Origin: Pseudohongiella sp.
GTDB lineage: Bacteria; Pseudomonadota; Gammaproteobacteria; Pseudomonadales; Pseudohongiellaceae
Direction: 5' to 3'
Length of the DNA stretch: 64,000 nucleotides
NCBI RefSeq assembly: GCF_011050365.1
Contig: NZ_DRFV01000017.1
Coordinates: 1 to 64,000, forward strand
In this document: positions 26,855 to 39,526 of the stretch, one piece after another
Numbering within the stretch: the first letter of the stretch is position 1
Layout of the letters: each line of letters begins with the position of its first letter
The notes under the pieces: model-generated
What the model was told of the DNA's origin: nothing
The model's database searches: none
The model's input: only the letters and a program-made list of their open reading frames with translations
Position numbers and translations under genes: made by a program

Positions 26855-27385
26855 ATGACCGTTTTTTGTAAGTCTTTCTGGCGCTCCCTGTTTGCAGGCG
26901 GTGCTGTCACCCTGGCCTTGCTGGGCGCAATGCCGGCCACTGCCGTTGAGGAAGGTGAACCGGCGCCTGACTTTACCCTGCCGGGTGTGCGCGCCTCCGA
27001 CGCAGCAGTGCAACTTAGCGAACTGCAGGGCAAGGTGGTTTACGTCGATTTCTGGGCCTCCTGGTGCCTGCCCTGTCTGCGCTCTCTGCCGCAGATCAAC
27101 GGTCTGTATGAGCAGTATCGCGACCAGGGTTTTGAGGTGGTGGCGATCACCATCGATGACCCGGTTGAAGATGCCACTGAGTTTCTCGAAGACCTGGAAG
27201 TACCGCTGGCCTACTCCGTGGTGCTGGATGCGACTGCGGATGTCATGGATCAGTATCGCGTCGTCGGCATGCCGACCTCATTTCTGATTGACCGCGATGG
27301 TGTGATTCGTAAAGTTCACAAAGGCTTCCGCGAAGGTGACACCGAGCTGCTTGAGCAGGCATTAATTCCGCTGCTGGCTGAGTGA
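26855..27385 (+). CDS. TlpA/ResA-like periplasmic thioredoxin
   Basis: 176 aa. A signal peptide or anchor (8-32, ending ATA) is followed by an AhpC/TSA-redoxin fold with the active site WASWCLPC near residue 68 and the cis-proline loop GMPTSF. It is expected to reduce or isomerise disulfides in the periplasm, for instance in cytochrome c maturation. ATG 26855 has GAAAGGA upstream. Lies 22 bases after the desaturase, probably in one transcript, although no functional link is evident. Confidence 0.88.
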   Translation: MTVFCKSFWRSLFAGGAVTLALLGAMPATAVEEGEPAPDFTLPGVRASDAAVQLSELQGKVVYVDFWASWCLPCLRSLPQINGLYEQYRDQGFEVVAITIDDPVEDATEFLEDLEVPLAYSVVLDATADVMDQYRVVGMPTSFLIDRDGVIRKVHKGFREGDTELLEQALIPLLAE

Positions 27386-27409
27386 CGCCCACCCCCGTCC
27401 GACTCAGGG

Positions 27410-28450
27410 TTAAGGGTATAACCGCAACAGAGGCTCGTTCAGCGCCGACATTTGTTCGCGCAGCTCAAGTATGTGTTCTGCCCAGTAGCGCTCCGTGTTG
27501 AACCACGGAAAACTGTGCGGGAACGCCGGATCCTGCCAGCGCCGCGCCAGCCAGGCGCTGTAGTGCATGATACGCAAGGTACGCAGTGGCTCGATTAACG
27601 CCAGTTCGCGTGCATCGAATTCAAAAAATTCCTCATAACCTTCGACGATCTCCAGCAATTGCCCTTGCTGCTGATCACGATCGCCCGCCAGCATCATCCA
27701 TAAGTCCTGAATAGCCGGCCCGCTCATGGCATCGTCAAAATCAACAAAATGCGGTCGGTCGTCCCGCCACAGAATATTGCCGGGATGACAATCGCCGTGA
27801 AGTCTCAGGATTCGGCAATTTTTCGCCTGAGCAAACACCGGCAGCAACCGGTCGATCAGATCCCGACTCAGACTTTCATAAGCCGGCACCAGGGAAGGCG
27901 GAATAAAATCATTGGCCAGCAAAAACTCGCGGCTGGCAATGGCAAAGCGTTCAGTACTCAGCGTGACCCGATGCTCAAACTGCCGCTGCGCGCCGGCCAG
28001 ATGCACTCGCCCCAGGAAACGTCCCATGACCAGCAGATTATCGGGATTGTCGAGTTCCGGGGCGCGCCCCGCCAGGCGCGGAAACAGGGCGAAACGAAAA
28101 TTCTGCTCGCCACAGGCAAAATTGTGCAGGGTTTGCTCAGGCAGCCCGTCACCCGGACTGATCCACATTGGCGGCACTACCGGTATATCAAGGTCGGCCA
28201 ATTCCTGGGCAAAACTGTGCTCTTCCAGAATTTGCTCGTTGCTCCAGCGCTCGGGGCGATAGAATTTGGCTACAATATAGTCGCCGGATGCCAGGCCAAT
28301 CTGATAGACCCGGTTCTCGTAACTGTTCAACCCGAAAACGCGCGCTGTGGTTTCCAGCCCGAGACTTTCCACCGCGTCCAGCACCTGGTCGGGCCCCAGC
28401 AGCTCATAGGGATGCGTCAGCGAGGACGAAGACAATGGCGTATCGTGCAT
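27410..28450 (-). CDS. srkA: Stress response kinase A (YihE/RdoA)
   Basis: 346 aa APH-fold Ser/Thr protein kinase that counters MazF-type and other stress-induced death in E. coli. Lys in YIVAKFYRPERW, catalytic LRLHGDCHPGNILW and metal-binding HFVDFDDAMSGPAIQDLW are intact. Length is close to the family's 328. Divergent from the aminotransferase; in E. coli it is next to dsbA, and here the neighbour on the right-hand side of the plus strand is instead a TlpA-like thioredoxin. Confidence 0.92.
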   Translation of the reverse strand: MHDTPLSSSSLTHPYELLGPDQVLDAVESLGLETTARVFGLNSYENRVYQIGLASGDYIVAKFYRPERWSNEQILEEHSFAQELADLDIPVVPPMWISPGDGLPEQTLHNFACGEQNFRFALFPRLAGRAPELDNPDNLLVMGRFLGRVHLAGAQRQFEHRVTLSTERFAIASREFLLANDFIPPSLVPAYESLSRDLIDRLLPVFAQAKNCRILRLHGDCHPGNILWRDDRPHFVDFDDAMSGPAIQDLWMMLAGDRDQQQGQLLEIVEGYEEFFEFDARELALIEPLRTLRIMHYSAWLARRWQDPAFPHSFPWFNTERYWAEHILELREQMSALNEPLLRLYP

Positions 28451-28591
28451 GTGGTTGGCCTGTAGATCGAGTTTGGCGCGAGTATACTGTAAAATACCCT
28501 CCGTAAGCCGAAAACTTCAACCCGTCCACATCTCAGCGCCAATCTTCCGCCAGCGCAATATTGCGCAGCGAGAGTCAGTAAGGAGTTATTC

Positions 28592-29869
28592 TTGAGCAGC
28601 AACGACGCACAGGCCCATCATCAGAATCTGTTAGACCGATATCAACAAATTCAGGCAAAAAAGCTCAACCTGGACCTGACCCGGGGCAAACCCGCCACGG
28701 CACAACTGGCCCTGAGTGACGCCCTGGATGGTATTTTGCAAGGTAACTATGCCTGCGCCGATGGCAGCGATGCCCGCAACTACGGGGGTGCCCTGGGTAT
28801 TCCGGAAGCACGTGAGTTTGCCGCGCAGTACCTGGGTGCCAGACCGTCCCAGGTACTGGTGGGCGGCAACAGTTCGCTGCAGCTGATGTATCAGATTGTC
28901 ACCAACGCCTATTATCATGGCGTGAAGGCCGGTGCAGCACCGTGGAGCGAAGAAGCCGGCACTACCGGCACCATCAAGTTTCTGTGCCCGGCCCCGGGTT
29001 ACGACCGTCACTTCAGTATCTGCGAAACCCTGGGCATCAAGATGATCCCGGTGACCATGGACCAGAACGGTCCCGACATGGATCAGGTGGAATCCCTGCT
29101 GCGTGCCGACCCGCTAATCAAGGGCATCTGGTGTGTGCCCAAGTACGCCAACCCCAACGGTGTGGTTTATTCCGACGAGGTCGTGGACCGATTCGCACAA
29201 CTGGGAAAAATTGCCGGCGCCAACTTCCGCATCATCTGGGACAACGCCTACGCTGAACACCACCTGGTGGAAAACCCGCCGGAGCTGGCTAACCTGCTGG
29301 CACTGAGTGAGAAATACGGCACGCTGGATAATGCTGTGGTGATCGGTTCAACATCCAAGATAACCTTTGCCGGCGCGGGCATCTCTTTTATGGCCAGCTC
29401 AGAGGCCAATATAGCGGGTTTTGTCGACCTCCTGGGCATCGCCACCATCGGCCCGGACAAAGTCAACCAGTTGCGTCATATGCGCTTCCTGAAAGACATG
29501 CCGACCCTGCGCAAGCTAATGCAGGGCCACCGGGAGATTCTGCAACCCAAGTTTGAGCTGGTGCTCAGGCACCTGGATGAAGGTTTGTCTGCCAAAACCC
29601 ACAACGGCCAGCCGCTGGGCAGCTGGACAAAACCCGCCGGTGGTTATTTTGTGCTGTTTGATACCCAGCCGGGGCTGGCAGACAAGGTGGTTAAATTGTG
29701 CGCCGGCGCCGGCGTCAAGCTGACCCCGGCCGGTTCGACCTGGCCGTACAAAAAGGACCCGGCCAACACCAACATCCGGCTGGCTCCGTCGTTCCCCGGT
29801 CTGAGCGAAATCGACGAAGCCATGCAGGTGTTTGTGCTGTGTGTTGAACTCGCGACACTGGAACAGTAA
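28592..29869 (+). CDS. MocR-type aspartate aminotransferase (class I, PLP)
   Basis: 425 aa of the Aminotran_MocR family, like the aspartate aminotransferases of Corynebacterium and many marine bacteria. The PLP-binding lysine lies in GSTSKITFAGAGIS near residue 255, Tyr/Asp of the cofactor site are in WDNAYAEHH, and RLAPSFPGLSE carries the substrate carboxylate-binding Arg. It most likely interconverts aspartate and oxaloacetate. The start is TTG 28592, with AAGGAG 6 bases upstream. Single gene between srkA and a hypothetical gene. Confidence 0.82.
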   Translation: MSSNDAQAHHQNLLDRYQQIQAKKLNLDLTRGKPATAQLALSDALDGILQGNYACADGSDARNYGGALGIPEAREFAAQYLGARPSQVLVGGNSSLQLMYQIVTNAYYHGVKAGAAPWSEEAGTTGTIKFLCPAPGYDRHFSICETLGIKMIPVTMDQNGPDMDQVESLLRADPLIKGIWCVPKYANPNGVVYSDEVVDRFAQLGKIAGANFRIIWDNAYAEHHLVENPPELANLLALSEKYGTLDNAVVIGSTSKITFAGAGISFMASSEANIAGFVDLLGIATIGPDKVNQLRHMRFLKDMPTLRKLMQGHREILQPKFELVLRHLDEGLSAKTHNGQPLGSWTKPAGGYFVLFDTQPGLADKVVKLCAGAGVKLTPAGSTWPYKKDPANTNIRLAPSFPGLSEIDEAMQVFVLCVELATLEQ

Positions 29870-29909
29870 CACCACCCCCGCAAGTCAGATCCGGGAGATG
29901 TCGTCAGCC

Positions 29910-30437
29910 TTATCGGCGGCGTTCCCGGATTACCACACTGTTGCGTTCGACACGGCGATAGTTCGAGTGTCTGCGCGCATCCTTGTTGACGTAGATCACT
30001 TCCCGGCGGTCGCGCGACCAGCTGCCGCGGGAGGGCGCATGATCACGATAGTAGCCGCCATGGTAGCCGCCGTGATAGTCACGCTCGGACCCGCCATAAT
30101 GCCGCTTGTTGTCGTATCGGTCGTATTTCCGGTGGTCGTCTCTGCCTTTTCGCCCATAGTAGCCGTAGGCCTTGCCGTGCGGCGCATGGCCGAAACCGGA
30201 TACTTTATGACCATATCTGTGGCCATGGGAATCATGGCGCTGCGACGTGGTGATGACGCGGGTGGAATGCGAGGGGACAACATACACGGACACGGGGCCA
30301 CTATGATACGTCAGTATTGGCGCTGAATAATGTGTTTCACGAACCACGGTCCGGCGGTCGTGATCAGCGAATACATGGCTTGCACCCAGCGCCGCGACCA
30401 ATGTAACTGCCATCATCAGGGGTTGCTTTATTCTCAT
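29910..30437 (-). CDS. Small secreted His/Tyr/Arg-rich protein of unknown function
   Basis: 175 aa, not a family I recognise. From ATG 30437 (GGAGGAA 6 bases before), a signal peptide (1-25, ending SHVFA) precedes a very basic, His-, Tyr- and Gly-rich mature protein, with HGG and GYHGGYY runs near 120-140 and a C-terminus ending RRR. Such sequences are usually disordered; metal (Ni, Cu, Zn) binding through His is possible but unproven. Single gene. Confidence 0.7.
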   Translation of the reverse strand: MRIKQPLMMAVTLVAALGASHVFADHDRRTVVRETHYSAPILTYHSGPVSVYVVPSHSTRVITTSQRHDSHGHRYGHKVSGFGHAPHGKAYGYYGRKGRDDHRKYDRYDNKRHYGGSERDYHGGYHGGYYRDHAPSRGSWSRDRREVIYVNKDARRHSNYRRVERNSVVIRERRR

Positions 30438-30575
30438 GAGCTGTTCCTCCACAATGCGAATTTCTCAACACTGTTTATAAAACAACCCCGCTGAACACAG
30501 ACTTAACGGCAGCCATCCGGGACCAGAAACGTCGGCAAAGCGCTTCCAGAACAATGGCGGCACCGGGAGCGTCTC

Positions 30576-30908
30576 TCAGGTATCACTTAAATTTCGTGTG
30601 CCAAAGCCGGGCATGGGAAACGGCATGATATTGTCACCGCTGGAGATTTTCGCCACGCCAGTTTTCTCGACCTCATCAATGCGCAGGATCGCCTGTAACG
30701 GGATAAAACTGCGTTTGACGTCCTGAAACTCCATTTTCAGCTTCTCTTCACTGGGATCCACCACCATCTGACTGCGCTCATCGAACAGGAACTCCTCTAC
30801 CTCAATGAAGCCATACAGCTCACTTTGATAGACCTGACGGGCAAAGAGTTCATAGACTTTGCCCTTATTGAGAAAGGTAATGCGGTAGATTTCCTGGCGG
30901 CTGGCCAT
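30576..30908 (-). CDS. DUF1820 family protein
   Basis: 110 aa from ATG 30908, where MASRQEIYRITFLNKGKVYE begins the conserved domain; a 55-codon open extension upstream is unlikely to be translated. DUF1820 proteins are conserved in gammaproteobacteria with unknown function; cytoplasmic, acidic, no membrane segment. Divergent from miaB. Confidence 0.85.
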   Translation of the reverse strand: MASRQEIYRITFLNKGKVYELFARQVYQSELYGFIEVEEFLFDERSQMVVDPSEEKLKMEFQDVKRSFIPLQAILRIDEVEKTGVAKISSGDNIMPFPMPGFGTRNLSDT

Positions 30909-31025
30909 GCGGCTGAGTACTCTTGCGTCGTGGGCGGTCTGGACGATTGCGTTGCTGGCGTTTGATGACCTGCCATTGTAGCCTAAACAGCCCCCGCAGA
31001 TACAGCATCTGCATAAATTTGCTGT

Positions 31026-31031
31026 TATAAT
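31026..31031 (+). promoter_or_regulatory. -10 element of the miaB operon
   Basis: A perfect TATAAT with a GC-rich stretch after it lies 32 bases before the miaB ATG. No good -35 at 16-18 bases (CAGCAT at 17), so it is either an extended or activator-dependent promoter or chance. Confidence 0.4.
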
Positions 31032-31062
31032 CCGCGGCTTTTCGACGTTTTCCGGAACCGAT

Positions 31063-32406
31063 ATGAGACCCATTGATCAGATCGCACCACGCAAGAAAGT
31101 CTATATCAAGACCCATGGCTGCCAGATGAACGAATATGATTCGTCGCGCATGCTGGACCTGTTGCGTGAGTCGCAGCAGGCTGATCTGGTTGATACGCCT
31201 GAAGAAGCCGATATTCTGCTGCTCAACACCTGCTCGATTCGCGAAAAAGCGCAGGAGAAGGTTTTTCACCAGTTGGGCCGCTGGCGAGCGCTGAAAGAGG
31301 CACGTCCGGGTGTCAAGATCGCCGTCGGTGGTTGCGTGGCCAGCCAGGAAGGCGCTGCCATTGGCAAACGCGCGCCTTATGTCGACGTGGTGTTCGGTCC
31401 GCAGACCCTGCACAAACTGCCCGAAATGCTTAATGCCTCGGGCGGCAAAGGTCCGGTGGTAGACATCAGCTTCCCGGAAATCGAGAAATTCGATCGTCTG
31501 CCCGAGCCCAGAGCGTCAAGCTGCGAGGCCTTCCTCACCATCATGGAAGGTTGCAGCAAATACTGCTCATTCTGCGTGGTGCCGTATACCCGCGGCGAAG
31601 AAGTCAGTCGTCCGCTGGACGATGTGCTTGCCGAAGCCGTGCACCTGGCCGGCCAGGGCGTGCGCGAAATCAATCTGCTGGGACAAAACGTCAATGCTTA
31701 CCGCGGTCTCAGTCACGATGGCGGGATTGTGAATATGGCAACCCTGGTGCAGTACATAGCAGCCATCGAAGGCATTGATCGCATTCGCTTTACCACATCA
31801 CACCCGGTCGAGTTCAATACGCCGCTGATCGAGATGTACCGCCAGGTGCCCGAGCTGGTCAGCCATCTGCACTTACCTGTGCAAAGCGGCTCTGATCGCA
31901 TTCTGGCCGCGATGAAGCGCGGTCATACGGTGCTGGAGTACAAATCCATCATCCGCAAGCTGAAGGCGATACGACCGGACATCAGCATGTCATCTGACTT
32001 CATCATAGGGTTTCCCGGCGAGACCCAGAAAGATTTTGAAGACACCATGAACCTTATCATCGAGGTGGGCTACGACCACTCCTTCAGCTTCATCTACAGC
32101 CCGCGCCCCGGCACCCCGGCGGCAGACCTGCCCGACCACACCAGCGAGCAGGAAAAGAAACATCGGCTGGCGGTGCTGCAGGCCCAGATCCTGCGCCAGG
32201 CGGCCGCTATCAGTGAATCCATGGTGGGCAGCACGCAGCGCATCCTGGTAAGCGGCGCCTCCAAACGTGGCGACGCCATGATGCAGGGACGCACCGGGAA
32301 CAATCGTGTGGTCAATTTCCACTGTGACGACCTGTCACTGACCGGCTCATTTGTCGATGTGAAAATTGTGGAAGCATTCCCCAACTCACTGGCGGGCGAA
32401 CTTTAA
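31063..32406 (+). CDS. miaB: MiaB, tRNA-2-methylthio-N6-dimethylallyladenosine synthase
   Basis: 447 aa radical-SAM methylthiotransferase acting on A37 of tRNAs. The N-terminal UPF0004 domain has Cys in [20 protein letters not shown] and VGGCVA for the auxiliary cluster. The radical-SAM domain has [15 protein letters not shown] near 157. The C-terminal TRAM domain spans about 380-445. First gene of the conserved miaB-phoH-ybeY-corC block. Confidence 0.97.
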   Translation: MRPIDQIAPRKKVYIKTHGCQMNEYDSSRMLDLLRESQQADLVDTPEEADILLLNTCSIREKAQEKVFHQLGRWRALKEARPGVKIAVGGCVASQEGAAIGKRAPYVDVVFGPQTLHKLPEMLNASGGKGPVVDISFPEIEKFDRLPEPRASSCEAFLTIMEGCSKYCSFCVVPYTRGEEVSRPLDDVLAEAVHLAGQGVREINLLGQNVNAYRGLSHDGGIVNMATLVQYIAAIEGIDRIRFTTSHPVEFNTPLIEMYRQVPELVSHLHLPVQSGSDRILAAMKRGHTVLEYKSIIRKLKAIRPDISMSSDFIIGFPGETQKDFEDTMNLIIEVGYDHSFSFIYSPRPGTPAADLPDHTSEQEKKHRLAVLQAQILRQAAAISESMVGSTQRILVSGASKRGDAMMQGRTGNNRVVNFHCDDLSLTGSFVDVKIVEAFPNSLAGEL

Positions 32407-32532
32407 CTTGCACTATACTGACCTGACCGGCCGGCGCGTATGCACTGGCTGGCAGCATTCCATTCTGACGCACTGTCAGGTCTGCATTGCGCACTGAAGC
32501 GCCAGACTGACCGGAGGTATGACCCCAGCTAC

Positions 32533-33585
32533 ATGGCTACTGAACAACAGACGCAACAGTTCACACTGGAACCGGAGAACGCACTTCGCCTGGCCAACCT
32601 GTGTGGACACCTGAACGAACATATTCATCAGATTGCCAAATCGCTGACCCTGGAAATACGTCAACGTGGCAATGTCTTCCAGCTTTCCGGCAATGCACCA
32701 GCGGTCAGGGAGGGCGCGCGCGTGCTTGATTCCCTGTACCAGGCCACGGCAGACGGCTCAGTTATCAGTCCGGACATGGTGCACCTGACATTAAAGGAAT
32801 CCGGCTTTCAGCCTGACGCGGCCGGACATTCTGACGAGGCGCCGGCGCAGGAAGTTGAAGACAACTTCAAAGCGGTGCTGATCAAGACCCCACAAAGCTC
32901 CGTCAAGCCCCGTGGCAAGCACCAGCGCCAGTATGTCGAAGCCATCCGTCAGCTTGATATTAATTTTGGTATCGGTCCCGCCGGCACCGGCAAAACCTAT
33001 CTCGCGGTGGCCTGCGCCGTGGAAGCCTTGCTACAGGACAAGGTCAAACGCGTCCTGCTGGTGCGACCGGCGGTCGAAGCCGGCGAAAAGCTGGGCTTCC
33101 TGCCCGGTGACCTGTCGCAGAAAATTGACCCGTATTTGCGTCCGCTATACGATGCGCTGTACGAGATGCTGGGTTTTGAGAAAGTGACCCGCCTGATCGA
33201 AAAGAACGTCATCGAGGTTGCGCCGCTGGCCTATATGCGTGGCCGCACGCTCAATGGCGCATTTATTATTCTGGACGAAAGTCAGAATACAACCGTGTCG
33301 CAAATGAAAATGTTTCTGACCCGGATCGGCTTTGGCTCAACCGCAGTCATCACCGGCGATGTTACCCAGATCGACCTGCCCAAGGGCACCCGTTCGGGGC
33401 TGGTTCATGGCCTGAAGGTATTGCACAACGTGCAGGGCATTGGCTTCAGCTTTTTTGACTCCAAAGACGTGGTACGGCATTCATTGGTGCAAAAAATCGT
33501 TGAAGCCTACGATGAGTATGAGCGCAAAAACACCATCACACCCCTGAACCAGGACAGCGGCTCAAGCCATGACCGTGATAACTGA
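32533..33585 (+). CDS. ybeZ: PhoH-like ATPase (YbeZ)
   Basis: 350 aa. An N-terminal KH-like segment (20-85) and a PhoH P-loop NTPase domain with GPAGTGKTYLAV near 150 and FIILDESQNTT (Walker B) near 245. It works with YbeY in RNA metabolism and ribosome maturation. ATG 32533 begins the family sequence, but GGAGGT lies 14 bases upstream, longer than usual. Overlaps ybeY by 17 bases. Confidence 0.93.
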   Translation: MATEQQTQQFTLEPENALRLANLCGHLNEHIHQIAKSLTLEIRQRGNVFQLSGNAPAVREGARVLDSLYQATADGSVISPDMVHLTLKESGFQPDAAGHSDEAPAQEVEDNFKAVLIKTPQSSVKPRGKHQRQYVEAIRQLDINFGIGPAGTGKTYLAVACAVEALLQDKVKRVLLVRPAVEAGEKLGFLPGDLSQKIDPYLRPLYDALYEMLGFEKVTRLIEKNVIEVAPLAYMRGRTLNGAFIILDESQNTTVSQMKMFLTRIGFGSTAVITGDVTQIDLPKGTRSGLVHGLKVLHNVQGIGFSFFDSKDVVRHSLVQKIVEAYDEYERKNTITPLNQDSGSSHDRDN

Positions 33586-34054
33586 CCTGATCAATGACAG
33601 TGATGAGGCCGACATACCCGGGCCTGCCCACTTTCAGCAATGGGCTGAAACCACAGTGCAACGGGCACGCACATCCGGTCAGACTGACAAACCGGTGTCA
33701 TTGAGTATTCGTATTGTGAACAGCGAAGAGTCGGCGATGCTCAATCAGACCTATCGCGGCAAAACCAATGCCACCAACGTCCTGTCCTTTGGCTGCGAAC
33801 TACCCGGAGTGACGTTGAGGCAACTGGATGAAACGCCACTGGGCGACCTGGTGATTTGCGCGACGGTAGTTATCCGGGAGGCTCAGGAACAAAACAAAGC
33901 CGTACTGGCACACTGGGCGCACATGGTTGTGCATGGCATCCTGCATCTGAGTGGCTACGACCACATTGATGAACGCGACGCTGAACAGATGGAAGCACAG
34001 GAAATCCGTATTCTGGATCAACTGGGTTTTTCTGACCCTTACATTACACACTAG
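33569..34054 (+). CDS. ybeY: YbeY, rRNA maturation endoribonuclease
   Basis: 161 aa metalloprotein. The zinc motif HGILHLSGYDHIDE (HxxxHxxxxxH) is near residues 117-130, with the conserved RGKTNATNVLSFG near 70. It matures the 3' end of 16S rRNA and takes part in ribosome quality control. Overlaps ybeZ, then 50 bases to corC. Confidence 0.96.
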   Translation: MTVITDLINDSDEADIPGPAHFQQWAETTVQRARTSGQTDKPVSLSIRIVNSEESAMLNQTYRGKTNATNVLSFGCELPGVTLRQLDETPLGDLVICATVVIREAQEQNKAVLAHWAHMVVHGILHLSGYDHIDERDAEQMEAQEIRILDQLGFSDPYITH

Positions 34055-34104
34055 CGCAGTCTGACAGCGACACACACTTTCAAGAACCGGAGATCATTTC
34101 AGGC

Positions 34105-34977
34105 ATGACTGAAGAACCACCGAGTACAGAGCCAAAGCAGCGTTCCTGGCTGGAACGCATCGTCCAGGTTTTTTCTGACGAACCCACTGACACCAAAAGT
34201 CTGTTGACCCTGCTGCGCAACGCTGAACAGGACCAGGTGCTGGACGCCGAGGCGCTCAGCATCATCGAAGGCGCCCTGCAGGTATCCCAGATGCAGGTGC
34301 GCGAGATCATGATCCCGCGCTCGCAGATGGTGACGGTATCGGTGCGCCAGTCCTTGCAGGAAATTCTCGACATCGTGGTTGAGGCTGCCCATTCGCGCTT
34401 CCCGGTGACCGGCGAGAACCCCGATCAGGTTATCGGCATCCTGTTGGCCAAGGACCTGCTGCCGCTGGCATTGGGCGATAACGCTGAGCGCTTTAATCTG
34501 AAAGACATCATGCGACCGGCCACCTGCGTGCCGGAAAGCAAGCGACTCAATGTGTTGCTGAAGGAGTTCCGCGAAACCCGCAATCACATGGCAGTGGTGA
34601 TTGACGAGTACGGTGTGGCCTGCGGCCTGGTAACAATCGAGGACATTCTTGAGCAGATTGTCGGTGAAATTGATGACGAGTATGATGTCGACGACGAAAA
34701 CTACATCAAAAAGTTCGATGACAATCAGTACATCATCAAGGCGCTGACCCCAATCGAAGAGTTCAACGAACACTTCGGCACGGATTTCAGCGACGACGAA
34801 GCTGATACCGTGGGCGGTCTGGTGCTCCAGCACCTGCGACACATCCCTGAGCGCGACGAAACTGTGACCATCGGCACTTTTCTGTTTACCGTGTTGAATG
34901 CGGACAGCCGGCAGGTGCGCCTGCTAAAACTGAGCATATTGAGTGACAAGGCAAGCAGCGGCAACGTTGACGGCTGA
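34105..34977 (+). CDS. corC: CorC/YbeX, Mg/Co homeostasis CBS-domain protein
   Basis: 290 aa. A tandem CBS pair (about 70-195; MIPRSQMVTV, then GVACGLVTIEDILEQIVGEI) followed by a CorC_HlyC domain (205-285). No membrane helix, so it is the soluble CorC form. It contributes to magnesium and cobalt efflux and is linked to ribosome function through ybeZ-ybeY. In E. coli lnt follows; here leuS comes next. Confidence 0.94.
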   Translation: MTEEPPSTEPKQRSWLERIVQVFSDEPTDTKSLLTLLRNAEQDQVLDAEALSIIEGALQVSQMQVREIMIPRSQMVTVSVRQSLQEILDIVVEAAHSRFPVTGENPDQVIGILLAKDLLPLALGDNAERFNLKDIMRPATCVPESKRLNVLLKEFRETRNHMAVVIDEYGVACGLVTIEDILEQIVGEIDDEYDVDDENYIKKFDDNQYIIKALTPIEEFNEHFGTDFSDDEADTVGGLVLQHLRHIPERDETVTIGTFLFTVLNADSRQVRLLKLSILSDKASSGNVDG

Positions 34978-35055
34978 AAACAACCCTGCAGAAACCAGAT
35001 CACAGCCGGTAATTAATCAGCAGACCAAATCAAAGACAGACGGATCAGAGACTAG

Positions 35056-37550
<2,495 letters not shown>

Positions 37551-37551
<1 letters not shown>

Positions 37552-38069
37552 TGCAGACACTGCGCCGGATTTGTCTGGGGCTTGTGATAATGGCTGTCAG
37601 TAGCTGTGGTTTCACGCTACGAGGCACCGAACAGGCTGCGCTGTCCTTTGACCAAATGGCCATTATCCAGCCAACCGGCTTTTATCCACTGGCCGGATCA
37701 CTGGCGGAGACCTTGCGGGCCAACGGGGTCACGGTGCCCGAGCCCGACACCGGCTCGGCCGGCACAAATCCGGCCGCAAGCACCGGGTATGCTCTTGCCT
37801 TGAGCCCGGAAACGCTGGAGCAACGCACGATCACCATCAATACCCGCGCCGGCGCCGGTCAGTACGAGCTGATCCTCAGTGTTGATGCCAGCCTGTATCA
37901 GGATGGCGCTCTGATCGGCGGCCCGGAAACCATCACCACACGCGGTACCTTTTATGAAGATACAGCCAATATCAGCGGCAGCAACAGCGGGCGCGACCTG
38001 GCTCTCGAAGATATGCGCCGCGCGATGGCTGAACAAATGCTGCGACAACTTCAGGCCCTCAATCTCTAA
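37551..38069 (+). CDS. lptE: LptE, LPS-assembly lipoprotein
   Basis: 172 aa. Lipobox VSSC|G near residue 19 with FTLRGTEQ right after, the typical LptE start. It plugs LptD and delivers LPS to the outer leaflet. Its start overlaps the leuS stop, and holA starts 15 bases downstream. Confidence 0.93.
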
Positions 38070-38083
38070 TGTGACAAGCTGAT

Positions 38084-39091
38084 ATGAAAATTTATCTGGA
38101 TCAGTTGAGCGCACAGTTGGGCAAATCATTGCCGGCCATGGTGTGGCTCAGTGGCGACGAACCTCTGCAGATGCGCGAGGCTTCTGACCTGGTGCGGCAG
38201 AAGTGTCGGGAACAGGGTTTTTCCGAACGCGAGTTACACGACGTTGATAACAGTTTCGACTGGCGTGAACTGGTGAATGCTAATAACAGCATGTCGCTGT
38301 TCTCCGATAAAAAACTGATCGAGCTCCGCCTGAAGAGCAGCAAGCTGGATGACACCGCCCGCAAGACTTTGCAAAGTTGTCTTGATGACCCGTCACCCGA
38401 CAACATGCTGCTGCTGATCAGCCCCCGGATCGAAGCTGCCAGCAGCAAAACCCAATGGTTCAGGAAGCTCGAGGCCGCGTCTCTGGTCGTCCAAATTTAT
38501 CCGATCGACGCGAACCGACTGCCACGCTGGATACAACAACGCATGCAACACCACGGTCTGCGCGCCGATGCCGATGCCGTGCAGTTGTTGGCCGACCGCA
38601 TAGAAGGCAATCTGTTAGCCGCGGATCAGGAAATTGTGAAGCTGAGCCTGCTGTTTGGCAAAGACGCCCACATAACGTCCGAGCGTATCGCACGCAGCGT
38701 AGCTGATAACGCCCGTTACAACGTGTTTGGCCTGGTGGACGCCTGCCTGGCCGGGAATGCACAACGCGCCGTGAAAACCGTCCGCAGGATGCGCGATGAA
38801 GGCTCGGAAGCATTGATGATCACAGCGATGCTGGCCAAAGAGCTGCGACAACTGACCGATATGGGTAGCCGCTTGCAGCGCGGCGAGGCGCAAGCTGCGG
38901 TCTTTCAAAGCCATCAGGTGTGGAAGAACAAACAGGCGCTGACCGAAAAAGCACTGCGCCGGTTAAAACCGGCAGCAACCTTGCAGCTACTGGATCAGGC
39001 GAGAGATGTCGATCTGGCGGTCAAAGGCATGCATCAGGTGCCGCCCTGGATTGCACTCGAGCAACTGGTGACCCGGTTCGCCACGACCTGA
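38084..39091 (+). CDS. holA: DNA polymerase III delta subunit
   Basis: 335 aa clamp-loader subunit that opens the beta clamp. MKIYLDQLSAQLGKSLPAMV, the AAA+-like fold without Walker A, and the C-terminal helical collar (240-330) fit HolA. Third of leuS-lptE-holA. Confidence 0.95.
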   Translation: MKIYLDQLSAQLGKSLPAMVWLSGDEPLQMREASDLVRQKCREQGFSERELHDVDNSFDWRELVNANNSMSLFSDKKLIELRLKSSKLDDTARKTLQSCLDDPSPDNMLLLISPRIEAASSKTQWFRKLEAASLVVQIYPIDANRLPRWIQQRMQHHGLRADADAVQLLADRIEGNLLAADQEIVKLSLLFGKDAHITSERIARSVADNARYNVFGLVDACLAGNAQRAVKTVRRMRDEGSEALMITAMLAKELRQLTDMGSRLQRGEAQAAVFQSHQVWKNKQALTEKALRRLKPAATLQLLDQARDVDLAVKGMHQVPPWIALEQLVTRFATT

Positions 39092-39126
39092 AGGTCATGG
39101 TTGCCGCCGTCTGAGTAAAACCATCT

Positions 39127-39384
39127 TCAAATGCCGATTCGGCTCAGGGTAGCGATCAGCTCGCGCATGATACGCTCGGCTACCGGGTGTGTCGCCGCAA
39201 ACCGGGCCTCCAGCGCAATGGCATCATCCAGCTCAGGGCTGTTGGGCTGTGAGGCTTCAACCAGATCATCGATGTTTCTGTCGACTTTCTCGGCAAGTGC
39301 GCGAGTATCTTCATCCAGCGTATCCGTATTGGAGAGCTCAGCGCGAAGCTCTTCTAACAGCCGTTTTACTTTATCCTGATTCAA
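39127..39384 (-). CDS. DUF4404 family protein
   Basis: 85 aa, all helical and acidic, beginning MNQDKVKRLLEELRAELSN and with ARFAATHPVAERIMRELIAT near the C-terminus. Matches the small DUF4404 proteins of gammaproteobacteria; function unknown. Convergent with holA. Confidence 0.75.
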   Translation of the reverse strand: MNQDKVKRLLEELRAELSNTDTLDEDTRALAEKVDRNIDDLVEASQPNSPELDDAIALEARFAATHPVAERIMRELIATLSRIGI

Positions 39385-39526
39385 GACCGGATCCCCCTGC
39401 GGTTGGCAATATTGCTATGCAGGTAATCATAATCATTGTCTGGCTGTGGCACAAGCAAACCCGCCTGCCTCCATGCAGACCGGTTCGCCTGTTTACCAAC
39501 AACACACGGTGTCCTGAATGCCGATA

